A DNA stretch of 64,000 bases from VRUE01 sp035548675 (GTDB lineage Bacteria > Actinomycetota > Thermoleophilia > Solirubrobacterales > 70-9): the NCBI GenBank assembly GCA_035548675.1, contig DASZSJ010000142.1, positions 1-64,000 of the forward strand, given 5' to 3'. Made by a program: the position numbers and the translations under genes. Positions 8,715 to 18,104 of the stretch are shown here, in pieces (the first letter of the stretch is position 1; each line of letters opens with the position of its first letter). Under the pieces are notes generated by a model. That model did not search any database. It worked only from the letters and a program-made list of their open reading frames with translations, and was not told where the DNA came from.

Positions 8715-10478
8715 GTGTTCCAGAAGGTCTTGATTGCCAACCGCGGCGAGATCGCGATTCGGGTCGCCCGCACGCTGAAGGAGATGGGCATCGACTCGGT
8801 CGCCGTCTACTCGGAGATCGACCGCGACGCCCCGCACGTGCGCGAGGCCGACGAGGCTTATCTGATCGGCCCGGCTGTGCCGGCCGAGAGCTACCTGGAC
8901 ATCCAGAAGATCATCGACACCGCCAGGGAGGCCGGCGCCGAAGGTATCCACCCCGGCTACGGCTTCCTCGCCGAGAACGCCGACATGGCGCGTGCCTGCG
9001 CCGAGCACGGGATCACCTGGATCGGACCGCCGCCGGAGGCGATCGAAGCGATGGGTTCGAAGACGCGGGCGCGCGAGATCATGGCCGAGGCCGGCGTGCC
9101 GATCGTGCCCGGCGCGACCGAGCCGGCACCCGATATCGAGGCCGCCCGCAGGCAGGCTGAGGAAGCCGGCTACCCGGTCGCTTGCAAGGCGGCGGGGGGC
9201 GGTGGCGGCAAGGGCTTCCGCGTGGCGATGACCCCGGACGACCTGCAGGAGGCCTACGAGGGCGCCGCCCGCGAAGGCGAGAAGTTCTTCTCCGACGCGC
9301 GCGTCTACGTCGAGCGCTACCTGGAAGACCCGCGCCACGTCGAGGTCCAGGTCCTGGCCGACGGGCAGGGCAACGTGATCCACCTCGGCGAGCGCGACTG
9401 CTCGATCCAGCGCCGTCACCAGAAGGTGATCGAGGAGGCGCCCGGGCCGCACGTCGACGAGGAGATGCGCGCGCGGATCGGCAAGATCGCCACCGACGCC
9501 GCGGCCGCGGTCGGCTACCGCGGCGCCGGCACGATCGAGGGCATGCAGGTCGGCGAGGAGTACTTCTTCCTCGAGATGAACACGCGGGTCCAGGTCGAGC
9601 ACTGCGTGACCGAGATGGTCAGCGGCGTCGACATCGTTCGCGAGCAGATCCTCGTTGCCGCCGGCGAGCCGCTCTCGATCGCCCAGGAGGACGTCGAGCT
9701 GCGCGGCTGGTCGATCGAGTGCCGGATCAACGCCGAGGCGGCGCACAAGAAGTTCGCCCCCGCGCCGGGCCCGATCGGCGACTCCTACCGCGAGCCCTCC
9801 GGCCCCGGCGTCCGCGTCGACTCCGGCGTCGAGGGCGGCTCCGAGGTGACGCCGATGTACGACCCGATGGTGGCCAAGCTGATCGTCTGGGACGTCGACC
9901 GCGAGAAGGCGACCCGGCGCATGTTGCGGGCGCTCGCCGAATACGACTCCGGCGGCCTGACCACGCTGATCCCCTTCCACGAAGCGATCCTCGCCACCGA
10001 GCAGTGGGCGAAGGGCGAGACCTGCCGCGACCTGATGGAGGACGCCGAGTGGCTGAAGTCGACCGCGCCGGCCGACCCGAAGCCGCCCGAGCCCGCCGAG
10101 GACGGCGGCGAGGTCGTCAGCCGCGACTACAAGGTCGAGGTCTCGGGCAAGCTCTTCGAGGTCAAGGTGATCGGCGAGGCCATTGCCGGCGGTGTGGCTG
10201 CCGCGGCGGGCGGGCGGAAACCGCCGAAGCGCGAGCGCAAATCCGGCGGCGCCGGCGGCGCCTCGAGCGAGTCGCTGCCCTCGCCGCTGCAGGGCACCGT
10301 CTTCAAAGTCGCGGTGGAGAAGGGCGCCGAGGTCGCCGAGGGCGATCTGATCTGCGTGATCGAGGCGATGAAGATGGAGAACGAGATCGTCGCCCACCGC
10401 TCCGGCAAGGTCGAGGAGCTGAAGGTGGCCGTCGGCGACTCGGTCTCCAGCGGCGACGTCCTCGCCGTGATCAAATAG
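8715..10478 (+). CDS. accA: Acyl-CoA carboxylase alpha: biotin carboxylase-BCCP
   Basis: A 587-residue fusion typical of actinobacterial acetyl/propionyl-CoA carboxylases. The biotin carboxylase part runs from residues 1 to about 450: N-terminal FQKVLIANRGEIAIRV, ATP-grasp Gly loop AAGGGGGKGFRVA, and the active-site stretches EMNTRVQVEHCVTE and ECRINAE. A variable linker (about 450-515) leads to the biotinyl domain with EAMKM, the biotinylated Lys at about 553. It carboxylates biotin with bicarbonate and ATP for malonyl-CoA or methylmalonyl-CoA synthesis; the carboxyltransferase beta subunit is not in this window. The GTG start is supported by TAGACT at 8701-8706, 8 nt before it, with no Shine-Dalgarno, implying a leaderless transcript. 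Confidence 0.95.
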   Translation: MFQKVLIANRGEIAIRVARTLKEMGIDSVAVYSEIDRDAPHVREADEAYLIGPAVPAESYLDIQKIIDTAREAGAEGIHPGYGFLAENADMARACAEHGITWIGPPPEAIEAMGSKTRAREIMAEAGVPIVPGATEPAPDIEAARRQAEEAGYPVACKAAGGGGGKGFRVAMTPDDLQEAYEGAAREGEKFFSDARVYVERYLEDPRHVEVQVLADGQGNVIHLGERDCSIQRRHQKVIEEAPGPHVDEEMRARIGKIATDAAAAVGYRGAGTIEGMQVGEEYFFLEMNTRVQVEHCVTEMVSGVDIVREQILVAAGEPLSIAQEDVELRGWSIECRINAEAAHKKFAPAPGPIGDSYREPSGPGVRVDSGVEGGSEVTPMYDPMVAKLIVWDVDREKATRRMLRALAEYDSGGLTTLIPFHEAILATEQWAKGETCRDLMEDAEWLKSTAPADPKPPEPAEDGGEVVSRDYKVEVSGKLFEVKVIGEAIAGGVAAAAGGRKPPKRERKSGGAGGASSESLPSPLQGTVFKVAVEKGAEVAEGDLICVIEAMKMENEIVAHRSGKVEELKVAVGDSVSSGDVLAVIK

Positions 10479-10511
10479 CTCCCCGGCTCATCCCCGCGGC
10501 GGTTGCCGTCC

Positions 10512-12341
10512 CTAGCGCTGCTGCTGTTTCTGCTTCTGCTGCTTGCGTTTTTCCCGCCGTTCCGCCTTGATCGCGCGGATCACCGCCTGGCGTTCGCGTC
10601 GGGTCAGGGGGATTTCGGCGGCTTCCTCGCTGCAGCCGCGACCGACGCAGTCCTCGAGCCGTTCGGTCAGTTCGCGGTGGAGGAAGTTGCGGACGGGGAA
10701 GTAATTGGGGATGCGGACCAGGTTGTTGAGCTCGTACGGGTCTTTTTCGAGGTCGTAGAGCTCCTTCTCGCCGTCCGGCCAGGCGATGTACTTGTAGGGG
10801 CCGAGGCGGATTCCCTCGTAGTCCTTCGGCGGCGCCAGGATCGAGGCGGTGGCACCGGCGCGGCGCCTGCGGCTTTCCAGCGCATGGACCCGCTTGGTCC
10901 GCCCGCTGCTGCCGCTCTGGTCGCCTGCTTCGGCGATCGCCCCGGCCTCGTCGACGTCGGAGGTTTCGACGAATGACTCGAACAGGTACGGGCGCAGGGT
11001 GCGCAGTTCGGGGTCTTTGAAGAAGGGAGTCAGCGAGCGCCCGTCGATGCTCTTGTCGGCTTTGACCCCGGCCAGTTCGAGGATCGTCGGCGCCACGTCG
11101 ATGTTGCCGACGATCTCGCCCGATTCGGTGTTGGCCCGGATGTGGGGGCCGCGGATCAGGAACGGCACGTGGGTCGCCGGCTCGTAGGCGAGGAACTTGC
11201 CGCCGATCAGCCGGTGCTCGCCGAAGAAGAAGCCGTTGTCGGAGACGAAGATGACGTAGGTGTTGCGCAGCCGGTGCAGCGAGCCGAGCGTGTCGATCAG
11301 CGCCTTGACCCCGTCGTCGACCGAGCGCAGGGACTCCAGCTGCTTGTCCCAGTAGACGCGGTAGGTGTGGATGTCCTGCAGCGAGAGGTAGGGCGCTTCC
11401 TTGATGAAGCTGGGCTTGTCGGAGACGTTGCCCTCGGCGAAGCCCTGGCCACGGTTGTGCGGCATCGGCGCTCCCTTGAACCAGTCGTAGTGGCGCGGTG
11501 CCGGCTCGGGTCCGGCGGGGTGGCGGAAGTCGCCGTGCGGGGCGGTGTAGTCGAGCTGCAGGTAGAAGGGCTGTTCGGGCGAGGTTTCGCGCAGGCCCTG
11601 GACGGCGAAGTTGGTCAGCGTGTCGGTCTCGTAGAAGCAGGGCTGGCCGTTGAGCGGCGCGTAGGGGCAGCCGATGTCGTCGCGGGTCGTGTATTCGCGC
11701 GGTTCCCAGGTGCCGGGGTCGCCGTAGGGGCCTTCGATCGTGCCGTTGTTGTTGAGCGTGTAGCCGTAGTAGTAGTGCGTGGTGTCCGACTTGAGCACGG
11801 TGTGCCAGTCCGACCAGCCGGGCGGCACGGTTGCGCCGTTGTCGTACGGTTCGTCGCCGTAGCCATTGAGGAACTTGCCGACGTGGATCGTGCGGTAGCC
11901 GGCGCCCTGCAGCCAGGTGGCGAGGTTGTGCGTGTAGGCGGCGCGGAAGGAGAAGCCGAAGTAGCCCCCGTTGGGCTGGATGTTGCCCTTGACGCCGTTG
12001 TTGTGGGCGTAGCGACCGGTGAGCAGGCTGACCCGCGAGGGGCAGCAGAGCGGGTAGGAGACGTAGTAGCGGTTGAAGGTCATGCCCCGCTTGGCGATCA
12101 GGTCCTGCGTGTTCGGCATCGCCCGCAGCCGGCTCTTGCCGAAGGTGGCGTAGAGCGAGTCGAGCGTCTGGTCGTCGGTCTGGATGACGACGAAGCTGGG
12201 CCGTTCGGGGGTGGCGGCAGCGGCTTCGCTGGCGCTCCGTTGTCCGGTGATCGCGATCAGGCAGAGCAGGGCCAGGGCGCCGGCCGCGATCGTGGCCAGG
12301 CGAATCCCGCGCGCTTGCCTGCTTTGTTGCACTTGCCGCAT
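10512..12341 (-). CDS. Secreted or anchored sulfatase
   Basis: A 609-residue type I sulfatase. Residues 16-35 are a signal peptide or anchor. The formylglycine motif is CCPSR at about residues 99-103 (Cys99 converted), followed by LLTGRYAHN. Metal ligands appear in TDD (about 55-57) and in FVSDNGFFFGEH. The closest recognisable families are the N-acetylglucosamine-6-sulfatase/arylsulfatase types. It should remove sulfate from an external ester substrate, unidentified here. The C-terminal 40 residues are Arg/Lys/Gln-rich, ending in KQQKQKQQQR, which is unusual. No anaerobic maturase or FGE gene lies nearby. Gene direction is opposite to accA. Confidence 0.9.
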   Translation of the reverse strand: MRQVQQSRQARGIRLATIAAGALALLCLIAITGQRSASEAAAATPERPSFVVIQTDDQTLDSLYATFGKSRLRAMPNTQDLIAKRGMTFNRYYVSYPLCCPSRVSLLTGRYAHNNGVKGNIQPNGGYFGFSFRAAYTHNLATWLQGAGYRTIHVGKFLNGYGDEPYDNGATVPPGWSDWHTVLKSDTTHYYYGYTLNNNGTIEGPYGDPGTWEPREYTTRDDIGCPYAPLNGQPCFYETDTLTNFAVQGLRETSPEQPFYLQLDYTAPHGDFRHPAGPEPAPRHYDWFKGAPMPHNRGQGFAEGNVSDKPSFIKEAPYLSLQDIHTYRVYWDKQLESLRSVDDGVKALIDTLGSLHRLRNTYVIFVSDNGFFFGEHRLIGGKFLAYEPATHVPFLIRGPHIRANTESGEIVGNIDVAPTILELAGVKADKSIDGRSLTPFFKDPELRTLRPYLFESFVETSDVDEAGAIAEAGDQSGSSGRTKRVHALESRRRRAGATASILAPPKDYEGIRLGPYKYIAWPDGEKELYDLEKDPYELNNLVRIPNYFPVRNFLHRELTERLEDCVGRGCSEEAAEIPLTRRERQAVIRAIKAERREKRKQQKQKQQQR

Positions 12342-12418
12342 GTCGATGTCGGCCGGCAGCCCGACCTACACGGTCGAAACAACTACCCGGGCCGAAGTTG
12401 CGAAACGCTAGTGATCGA

Positions 12419-13126
12419 TCAGGACGCGCCGAGCTTTTTGGCAGCGTCGCGGAAGGTTTTGACCGTGGCGCTGGGGGCTTTGCGGCCCTCGAGTTTCTCG
12501 TTGTGGCGGTTGACCCAGATCACCGGCACTTTCATTTTCAGCAGCGGGGCGACGTCGTTGTCGTAGCTGCTGCCGATGTGGACCCAGCCTTTCTTGCCGC
12601 CGATGCGCCGCGCCGCCTCTTTGAAGTGGACCGGGTCCGGCTTGTAGCTGCGCACCTGCTGGGCGGTGACGACCAGGTCGAGTTCGGTGCGCAGGTGGCG
12701 GCGGGAGATGCCGAGCAGTTTGTCGTCGATATTGGAGACGATGCCGATCTCATAGCGTTTGCCGAGCCGGTCCATCGCTGCGTTGGCCTCGCGGAAGGGC
12801 AGCCAGTAGGCGACGCTGTCGGGCAGGAACTGGGCGCGCGAGGGCTCGATCTCCCAGCCCAGCTCACCGGCGACTTTGACGATCGTGCGGCGCAGCACCT
12901 CGGCGTAGAGCTCGTAGGAGCCGGCCATGATTTCCGCCTGGACTTCCATGAAGCGGGCGAGGAAGGGCTCCTCCTCGAAGCTGAAGCCGTCTTTGTCCGC
13001 CTCTTTCCTGCAGGCGTCGATGATGCCTTTCTCCCAGTCGATCAGGGTGCCGTAGCAATCGGTGGTCACCCATTTGATGGTTTTGAGGCTGGGGAGGGGC
13101 ATAAAGGGCTCGCGTCGAGCGCTCAC
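12419..13126 (-). CDS. HAD hydrolase, haloacid dehalogenase type II-like
   Basis: A 235-residue HAD-superfamily enzyme. Motif I is TTDCYGTLIDW (nucleophile Asp near residue 23), motif II is IVSNIDD, the motif III Lys is in RSYKPDPVHF, and motif IV is VHIGSSYDNDV. The arrangement fits the 2-haloacid dehalogenase/type II subfamily with its helical cap; the natural substrate may be a phosphate ester. The start is either the GTG at 13126 or the ATG at 13102; the later one leaves the domain complete. It diverges from sucC. Confidence 0.85.
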   Translation of the reverse strand: MSARREPFMPLPSLKTIKWVTTDCYGTLIDWEKGIIDACRKEADKDGFSFEEEPFLARFMEVQAEIMAGSYELYAEVLRRTIVKVAGELGWEIEPSRAQFLPDSVAYWLPFREANAAMDRLGKRYEIGIVSNIDDKLLGISRRHLRTELDLVVTAQQVRSYKPDPVHFKEAARRIGGKKGWVHIGSSYDNDVAPLLKMKVPVIWVNRHNEKLEGRKAPSATVKTFRDAAKKLGAS

Positions 13127-13236
13127 GTCGCGTTGCGCGAGCGCGGCATGTTATGCGAACGGGCCTGCCCGCGCGGCGCCCCGCTTGCCAAGTCCAGTAG
13201 GCTGCCGCCCGCGCCAGCGCGGCGCGCCTCCAGCCC

Positions 13237-14430
13237 ATGGATCTTCTCGAGTACCAAGGCAAGCAGCTCTTCGCCAAGCACGGCATCGCCGTGCCCAGCG
13301 GCGAGGTCGCTGCAAACGTCGAGGACGCGGTCGCCGCCGCCGAGCGGATCGGCTACCCCTGCGCGATCAAGGCCCAGGTGCTGATCGGCGGCCGCGGCAA
13401 GGCCGGCGGGATCAAGATCGCCCAGAACGCCGGGGAGGCGCGCGCCCATGCCGACGCGATCCTCGGCATGGACATCTTCGGGCCGCGCGGCGAGGGTCCC
13501 TTCCGCGTCGATCGGGTCTGGGTCGAGGGCGGTTCGGACATCGCCTCCGAGTACTACGCCTCGGTCATCCTCGACCGCGGCGAGAAGAAGCTGCTGGCGA
13601 TGGTTTCCGCCAAGGGCGGTATGGACATCGAGGCGGTTGCCGAGGAGGACCCCGAGGCGCTCGTTCGCCGCCACATCGACCCGACGCAGCCGTTCACGGC
13701 CAGCGCCGCGCGCGAGATCGTCGACGCGGCCGGCCTCGACGAGGACGTGCGCGACGAGGCCGCCGAGGTGCTGGTGCGGCTGGCCGAGGTCGCCGGCTCC
13801 GAGGACGCGACCCTGATCGAGGTCAACCCGCTGATCGTCACCAACGACCGCGAGGTCGTCGCGCTCGACGCCAAGGTGACGATCGACGGCAACGCCACCT
13901 ACCGCCACCAGGAGCTGGCCGAGGTCGCCGATACGGCGGACGACCCGCAGGAGGCGATGGCGAAGGAGAAGGGCCTCACCTACGTCAAGCTCGACGGCAA
14001 CGTCGGCATCCTCGCCAACGGCGCCGGCCTCTGCATGTCGACGCTCGACGTCGTCGCCCAGGCGGGTGGCGCCCCGGCCAACTTCCTCGACGCCGGCGGC
14101 GGCTCCAAGGCCGAGGCGATCGTCGACGCGCTGACCGTGATCACCTCCGACGAGAAGGTGACGGCGATCCTCTTCAACATCTTCGGCGGCATCACCCGCT
14201 GCGACGAGATCGCCAAGGGCATCGTCACCGCCTCGCAGCAGATCGACCTCGAGGTGCCGCTGGTCGTGCGGCTCGACGGCACCAACTCCGAGGAGGGGCT
14301 GAAGATCCTCGCCGAGGCGAACCTGCCCAACCTGAACCAGGAGACGACGATGCTCGACGCCGCGCGCCGCGTGGTCGAGCTGGCGTCCCAATCCCACCCG
14401 CCCGCCGCGGACGCGGGAGCGAGCGAGTGA
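13237..14430 (+). CDS. sucC: Succinyl-CoA ligase (ADP-forming) beta subunit
   Basis: A 397-residue SucC with the family N-terminus MDLLEYQGKQLFAKHGI, an ATP-grasp domain (residues about 1-240, KAQVLIGGRGKAGGIK) and a C-terminal ligase CoA domain with FNIFGGITRCDEIAKGI. With SucD it makes ATP from succinyl-CoA in the TCA cycle. A TAGGCT hexamer at about 13198 could serve as -10 for a short leader. It is followed 55 bp later by sucD in the usual order. Confidence 0.96.
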   Translation: MDLLEYQGKQLFAKHGIAVPSGEVAANVEDAVAAAERIGYPCAIKAQVLIGGRGKAGGIKIAQNAGEARAHADAILGMDIFGPRGEGPFRVDRVWVEGGSDIASEYYASVILDRGEKKLLAMVSAKGGMDIEAVAEEDPEALVRRHIDPTQPFTASAAREIVDAAGLDEDVRDEAAEVLVRLAEVAGSEDATLIEVNPLIVTNDREVVALDAKVTIDGNATYRHQELAEVADTADDPQEAMAKEKGLTYVKLDGNVGILANGAGLCMSTLDVVAQAGGAPANFLDAGGGSKAEAIVDALTVITSDEKVTAILFNIFGGITRCDEIAKGIVTASQQIDLEVPLVVRLDGTNSEEGLKILAEANLPNLNQETTMLDAARRVVELASQSHPPAADAGASE

Positions 14431-14485
14431 GATCGCCGGTCATCATGAGCACGAGCGAGCGAGAGCAGAGTAGGCGGGCGGAATT

Positions 14486-15361
14486 GTGAGCATCATCGTC
14501 GGCAACGAGACGAAACTGGTCGTCTCCGGCCTGACCGGCCGCGAGGGCTCCTTCCACGGCCTGCGCAACCGGGCCTACGGGACCTATTTGGCTGCGGGCG
14601 TTACACCCGGCAAGGGCGGCCAGGACGTCGAGGGCGTGCCCGTCTTCGATTCGATCAAGGAGGCCGTCGAGGAGGCCGGCGCCAACACCTCGATGATCTT
14701 CGTGCCGGCGCGCTTCGCCGCGCCGGCGATCGACGAGGCGATCGAGTCGGGCGTGCAGACGGTGATCGCGATCACCGAGGGGATCCCGGTCCTCGACATG
14801 CTGGGCACGTACTGGAAGGCGAAGGAGGCCGGGGTGCGGCTGATCGGGCCCAACTGCCCCGGCGTGCTCTCGCCCGGCAAGGCCAACGTCGGCATCATCC
14901 CGGCGCAGTTCTTCGACCCGGGCAAGATCGGTGTCGTCTCCAAGTCGGGCACGCTGACCTACCAGATCGGCAACGAGCTGAAGCAGGCGGGCGAGGGCAA
15001 CTCCTCGATCGTCGGCATCGGCGGCGACCCGATCATCGGCTCCGACTTCATCGACATCCTGAAGCTCTACGAGGGAGATCCCGAGACCGAGCTGATCGTC
15101 ATGGTCGGCGAGATCGGCGGCGACGCCGAGGAGCGCGCCGCCGAGTTCATCGCCAGCGAGATCTCCAAGCCGGTGGTCGCCTACATCGCCGGCTTCACCG
15201 CCCCGCCCGGCAAGCAGATGGGCCACGCCGGCGCGATCATCTCCGGCTCCTCCGGCACCGCCCAGGCGAAGAAGGACGCGCTCGAAGCAAAGGGCGTGCG
15301 GGTCGGCGAAAGCCCGACCGAGACGGCGAAGATCGCCGTCGAAGTCCTGCGCTCGCTTTAG
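14486..15361 (+). CDS. sucD: Succinyl-CoA ligase alpha subunit
   Basis: A 291-residue SucD beginning at a GTG (MSIIVGNETKLVVSGLTGREG). The Rossmann CoA-binding domain carries YGTYLAAGVTPGKGG; the ligase domain carries GPNCPGVLSPG and the phosphorylated His in MGHAGAIISG near residue 245. It is the partner of SucC immediately upstream. Its stop codon overlaps the stop of the convergent gene on the other strand (15358-15361). Confidence 0.96.
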   Translation: MSIIVGNETKLVVSGLTGREGSFHGLRNRAYGTYLAAGVTPGKGGQDVEGVPVFDSIKEAVEEAGANTSMIFVPARFAAPAIDEAIESGVQTVIAITEGIPVLDMLGTYWKAKEAGVRLIGPNCPGVLSPGKANVGIIPAQFFDPGKIGVVSKSGTLTYQIGNELKQAGEGNSSIVGIGGDPIIGSDFIDILKLYEGDPETELIVMVGEIGGDAEERAAEFIASEISKPVVAYIAGFTAPPGKQMGHAGAIISGSSGTAQAKKDALEAKGVRVGESPTETAKIAVEVLRSL

Positions 15362-16602
15362 CGCCCCGCCGGACGGCGGTGGACGAGGCCGCGGGCGATT
15401 GCTTCCATGCCGGCCCGCGAGTCGTAGGGCCCGGTGCCAGCGCTGGCGCAGACGGCGCAGATCATCGAGGTTTCCGCGGTGGCCACGACGCCGTCCAGGT
15501 GAATGCGAGCCGTGTAGGCGCCACGCCCGGCGCGATGTTTGCAGCCCCTGTACCCGCCCTCGAAGCCCCTGTAGATCACGAGGTGCTCACGGGGGATCTT
15601 GAGCGGCTTTGCCATCGGGCAGGTGGGGACGGCGGGCAGCTTGTGCCGCTTGGCTTCGAGGCGCTTCCACTGCTTCCGTGACCAGAGGGCGAGGTAGATC
15701 GCTTCCGCGTGCCTGTGGCGCGGGTGGCCGACGTAGAGGAGGCTGATGCGCGGGGCGAGCGATTCGTCGGCGCTCCTCGAGGCCGATTCCCTCAGGCGCA
15801 GCTGCTGCAGCCCGTGTCCGGGTGCGAAGCGACGGCCGAGCCAGAGGACCGGGATATCGAGCGCGGGGTCTTCCAGGGCGACCTCCGAACTGTCGAATTC
15901 GGAGGCCTTGGCCGGGACGGGCGCTTCGATCCGCCGTTGCTGGAGTTGAGCGAGTTCCCGCACGGCGCGGTCGTTTGCATCCACCGTGCCATCGGTGGCG
16001 AACACGGCCGCGACGACCGCGCCGGAGCGCCAGACGAGGAAGGAGGCACTGGGCCGTTCGCTCGCCTTGAACAACGCCGGGTGTTGCCAGTGGAAGAGTC
16101 GGGTGGCATCGCCGATCGTCGTGCCTGCTTCGACCTCTTCGGGCAGTTCGTCTCCGAGCAGGTGGCTGAGCAGCTCGGGTGCGATCGCCAGGCCGGCCTC
16201 CGCGCCCTCGATGCTGTCCGTGACCATTGCGCCGCTGCCGACCGCGAGCGCCGCGGGCTTGGTTCCCGGTACATGGAAGCTGCGGTAGTAGATGGCGTAG
16301 CAACCCGTCGGCGAGTAGTGGCGGAGGAAGTCCGCGAGGCCCGGTTGGGGATTCGCCGGGTCTATCGCGCCGCAGGTCAGTGGCTGCGCTCGGTATTCGG
16401 GTGACGGACCGAAGTTGAGCAGGCGATAGCCGAGCGGAAGGTCTCTGAAGCGCAGCAGCCTTGCCAGCGCCGCCCTTTCGCCCGCCGCGGGCTGGGAGCC
16501 GACCGCCTGCAGGGCCATAACCGCGCCGATCGGGATGACAATGGCGAGCGCGATGCCCACCGCGAGCACTCGCCTGCGGCCTCCCCTCAACACCCCAACC
16601 AT
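15358..16602 (-). CDS. Membrane-anchored hypothetical protein
   Basis: A 414-residue protein I do not recognise. Residues about 9-35 are a membrane anchor or signal (RRVLAVGIALAIVIPIGAVM). The rest is predicted extracytoplasmic, with conserved-looking segments PLGYRLLNFG, YSPTGCYAIYYRSF and CKHRAGRGAYTARIHLDGVV, and several Cys that could pair. The ATG at 16602 is chosen over the longer open frame because TATACT (minus strand, 16610-16615) lies 7 nt upstream, the leaderless spacing seen elsewhere here. Late residues (TARIHLDGVVATAETSMICAVC) suggest a repeat of beta strands. No function is proposed. Confidence 0.7.
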   Translation of the reverse strand: MVGVLRGGRRRVLAVGIALAIVIPIGAVMALQAVGSQPAAGERAALARLLRFRDLPLGYRLLNFGPSPEYRAQPLTCGAIDPANPQPGLADFLRHYSPTGCYAIYYRSFHVPGTKPAALAVGSGAMVTDSIEGAEAGLAIAPELLSHLLGDELPEEVEAGTTIGDATRLFHWQHPALFKASERPSASFLVWRSGAVVAAVFATDGTVDANDRAVRELAQLQQRRIEAPVPAKASEFDSSEVALEDPALDIPVLWLGRRFAPGHGLQQLRLRESASRSADESLAPRISLLYVGHPRHRHAEAIYLALWSRKQWKRLEAKRHKLPAVPTCPMAKPLKIPREHLVIYRGFEGGYRGCKHRAGRGAYTARIHLDGVVATAETSMICAVCASAGTGPYDSRAGMEAIARGLVHRRPAGR

Positions 16603-16738
16603 CCACACGAGTATAGGTCGGGCGTATAGGTCGGACGGTAGCGCGCCAGCTTGACAACTCCCGCAAGGGAGATCGACCAGCAGCTTCGCGATCGTGTTCT
16701 TGGCCGCGCCGCTCAGAGCTTCCCGCTCTAAGTGGGTC

Positions 16739-16810
16739 GCCCGCACGTTGCCCTGCGATCGATTGACCCACGTATACGGTGGCAAATCGATCGCAGGGCA
16801 ACGTGCGGGC
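16739..16810. repeat. 72-bp palindrome with perfect 25-bp arms
   Basis: Arms 16739-16763 and 16786-16810 are perfectly complementary over 25 bp, including the CGATCGAT end. The 22-nt spacer contains GTATAC inside CCACGTATACGGTGG, itself close to palindromic. This is the longest perfect inverted repeat seen in the window. Confidence 0.9.
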
Positions 16811-16896
16811 TCCTCCAAGGTGCGGCTCAGGGGCCATAGGGCTCGCAGCTGGCTCGCCCTTTGCTCGTGGGGTTCTGTTGTGCTCGTGGGGTTCTG

Positions 16897-16924
16897 TCGA
16901 ATCGACCGGCTGGGGTCGATTCGA
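16897..16924. repeat. 28-bp palindrome, possible operator
   Basis: TCGAATCGACC (16897-16907) and GGTCGATTCGA (16914-16924) pair perfectly around a 6-nt spacer. It lies about 50 bp upstream of the -10 of the aminotransferase gene, a suitable place for an activator or repressor site. Confidence 0.6.
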
Positions 16925-16989
16925 ACTGAGCCACTAGGGGGTGAGGCCTATCGTCGGCGAATCGAGGGCGTTGCTAGGCTCGCTTTCGC

Positions 16990-18096
16990 ATGGCTGGCGA
17001 CACGATTTCGTTTGCGAGAGGGGCGCCGAGCGCCGACATCCTGCCGCGTGACGCGGTGCGGGAGGCGGCCGCGATCGCGCTCGCCGAGGACTGGGAAAAG
17101 GCGCTTTCCTACGGCACCGGGATTGGGCACCCGGGGCTCTGCGAGTGGATCGCGGAGCGGCACGGCGGGCTCGATGCCGGCCAGGTGATGGTCGCCAACG
17201 GCTCGCTCGAGGCGGGGGCGATGCTCTTCGAGCACCTGCTGTCGCCCGGCGACCGCGTCGTCGTCGAGCAGCCGACCTACGACCGCACGCTGCTGATGCT
17301 GCAGCGGCTCGGGGTCGAGCTGGTCCCGGTCGGGCTGGAGGCGGACGGGCTCGACCTGGCGGCCTTCGAGGCCGCCCTCGCGGCGGGGCCGATCAAGCTC
17401 GCCCACGTCATCCCCAACTTCCACAACCCCGCCGGCTGCACGCTCTCGGCCGAGAAGCGGGTGCGGCTGGTCGAGCTTGCCGCCGAGCACGGCTTCTGGA
17501 TCTTCGAGGACGACCCCTACCGCGAGCTTCCCTTCGAGGGCGAGGCGCTGGAGACGATGCTCTCGATCGACAAGGCGGACCGCGTCATCCACGCCTCCTC
17601 CTTCTCCAAGACGGTCAGCCCGGGGGTGCGCGTCGGCTACCTCGCTGCGCCGGCGGGCGAGGTCGCCAAGCTGGCCAAGCGGGCCAACGAGACCTACATC
17701 TCGCCCAACATGCTGGCCGAGTCGATCGTGCTCGAGCTCTGCCGCTCGGGCGGCCTGGATCGCAACATCGAGTTCGTCAAGGGCGCGCTGCGGGCCCGGC
17801 GCGACGCCCTGGTCGGGGCGCTGCGCGAGCAGCTTCCCGAGGCCGAGTTCGTCGTCCCCGGCGGCGGCTACTTCCTCTGGCTCGACCTCGCCGAGGGCAC
17901 CGACACCAGCGCCCTGCTGGCCGAGGCCAAGGGCGAGGGGGTCGCCTTCGTCGCCGGCCCCGACTTCATGATCGAGGGCGGCACCAACAGCCTGCGCCTC
18001 TCCTTCGCCAGCGTGCCGCCCGAGCGAATCCCCGAGGGCGTGGCGCGCATCGCCCGCGCCCTGGACCGCGTGCGCGCCGGCTCGCCTGTGGTGTGA
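16990..18096 (+). CDS. PLP-dependent aminotransferase, class I/II
   Basis: A 368-residue fold-type I aminotransferase of the LysN/2-aminoadipate/MocR-like catalytic group. It shows SYGTGIGHPGL near residue 40, IPNFHNPAGCTLS near residue 140, FEDDPYREL and the PLP Lys in SSFSKTVSPGVRVGY near 210, then the phosphate-binding Arg in LRLSFA near 335. It probably acts on a branched or aromatic amino acid or 2-aminoadipate; specificity cannot be read. No GntR HTH is fused. ATG 16990 has TAGGCT 9 nt upstream and no Shine-Dalgarno. Confidence 0.9.
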   Translation: MAGDTISFARGAPSADILPRDAVREAAAIALAEDWEKALSYGTGIGHPGLCEWIAERHGGLDAGQVMVANGSLEAGAMLFEHLLSPGDRVVVEQPTYDRTLLMLQRLGVELVPVGLEADGLDLAAFEAALAAGPIKLAHVIPNFHNPAGCTLSAEKRVRLVELAAEHGFWIFEDDPYRELPFEGEALETMLSIDKADRVIHASSFSKTVSPGVRVGYLAAPAGEVAKLAKRANETYISPNMLAESIVLELCRSGGLDRNIEFVKGALRARRDALVGALREQLPEAEFVVPGGGYFLWLDLAEGTDTSALLAEAKGEGVAFVAGPDFMIEGGTNSLRLSFASVPPERIPEGVARIARALDRVRAGSPVV

Positions 18097-18104
18097 CTCC
18101 CGGA

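Larger units (their letters stand above)
16603..16989. other. Divergent intergenic region rich in repeats
   Basis: 387 bp without a gene between a leftward membrane-protein gene and a rightward aminotransferase gene. It holds the leftward -10 (16610-16615), a 72-bp palindrome (16739-16810), a 16-bp direct repeat GCTCGTGGGGTTCTGT (16863-16878 and 16882-16897, period 19), a 28-bp palindrome (16897-16924) and the rightward -10 TAGGCT (16975-16980). Confidence 0.75.

Noticed and set aside
8445..10397. A 650-codon open frame on the minus strand opposite accA
   Set aside because: It is antisense to a certain biotin carboxylase gene. Its composition (His/Asp/Leu/Gly/Arg-rich) is what high-GC codon bias gives in that frame, and no domain is seen.
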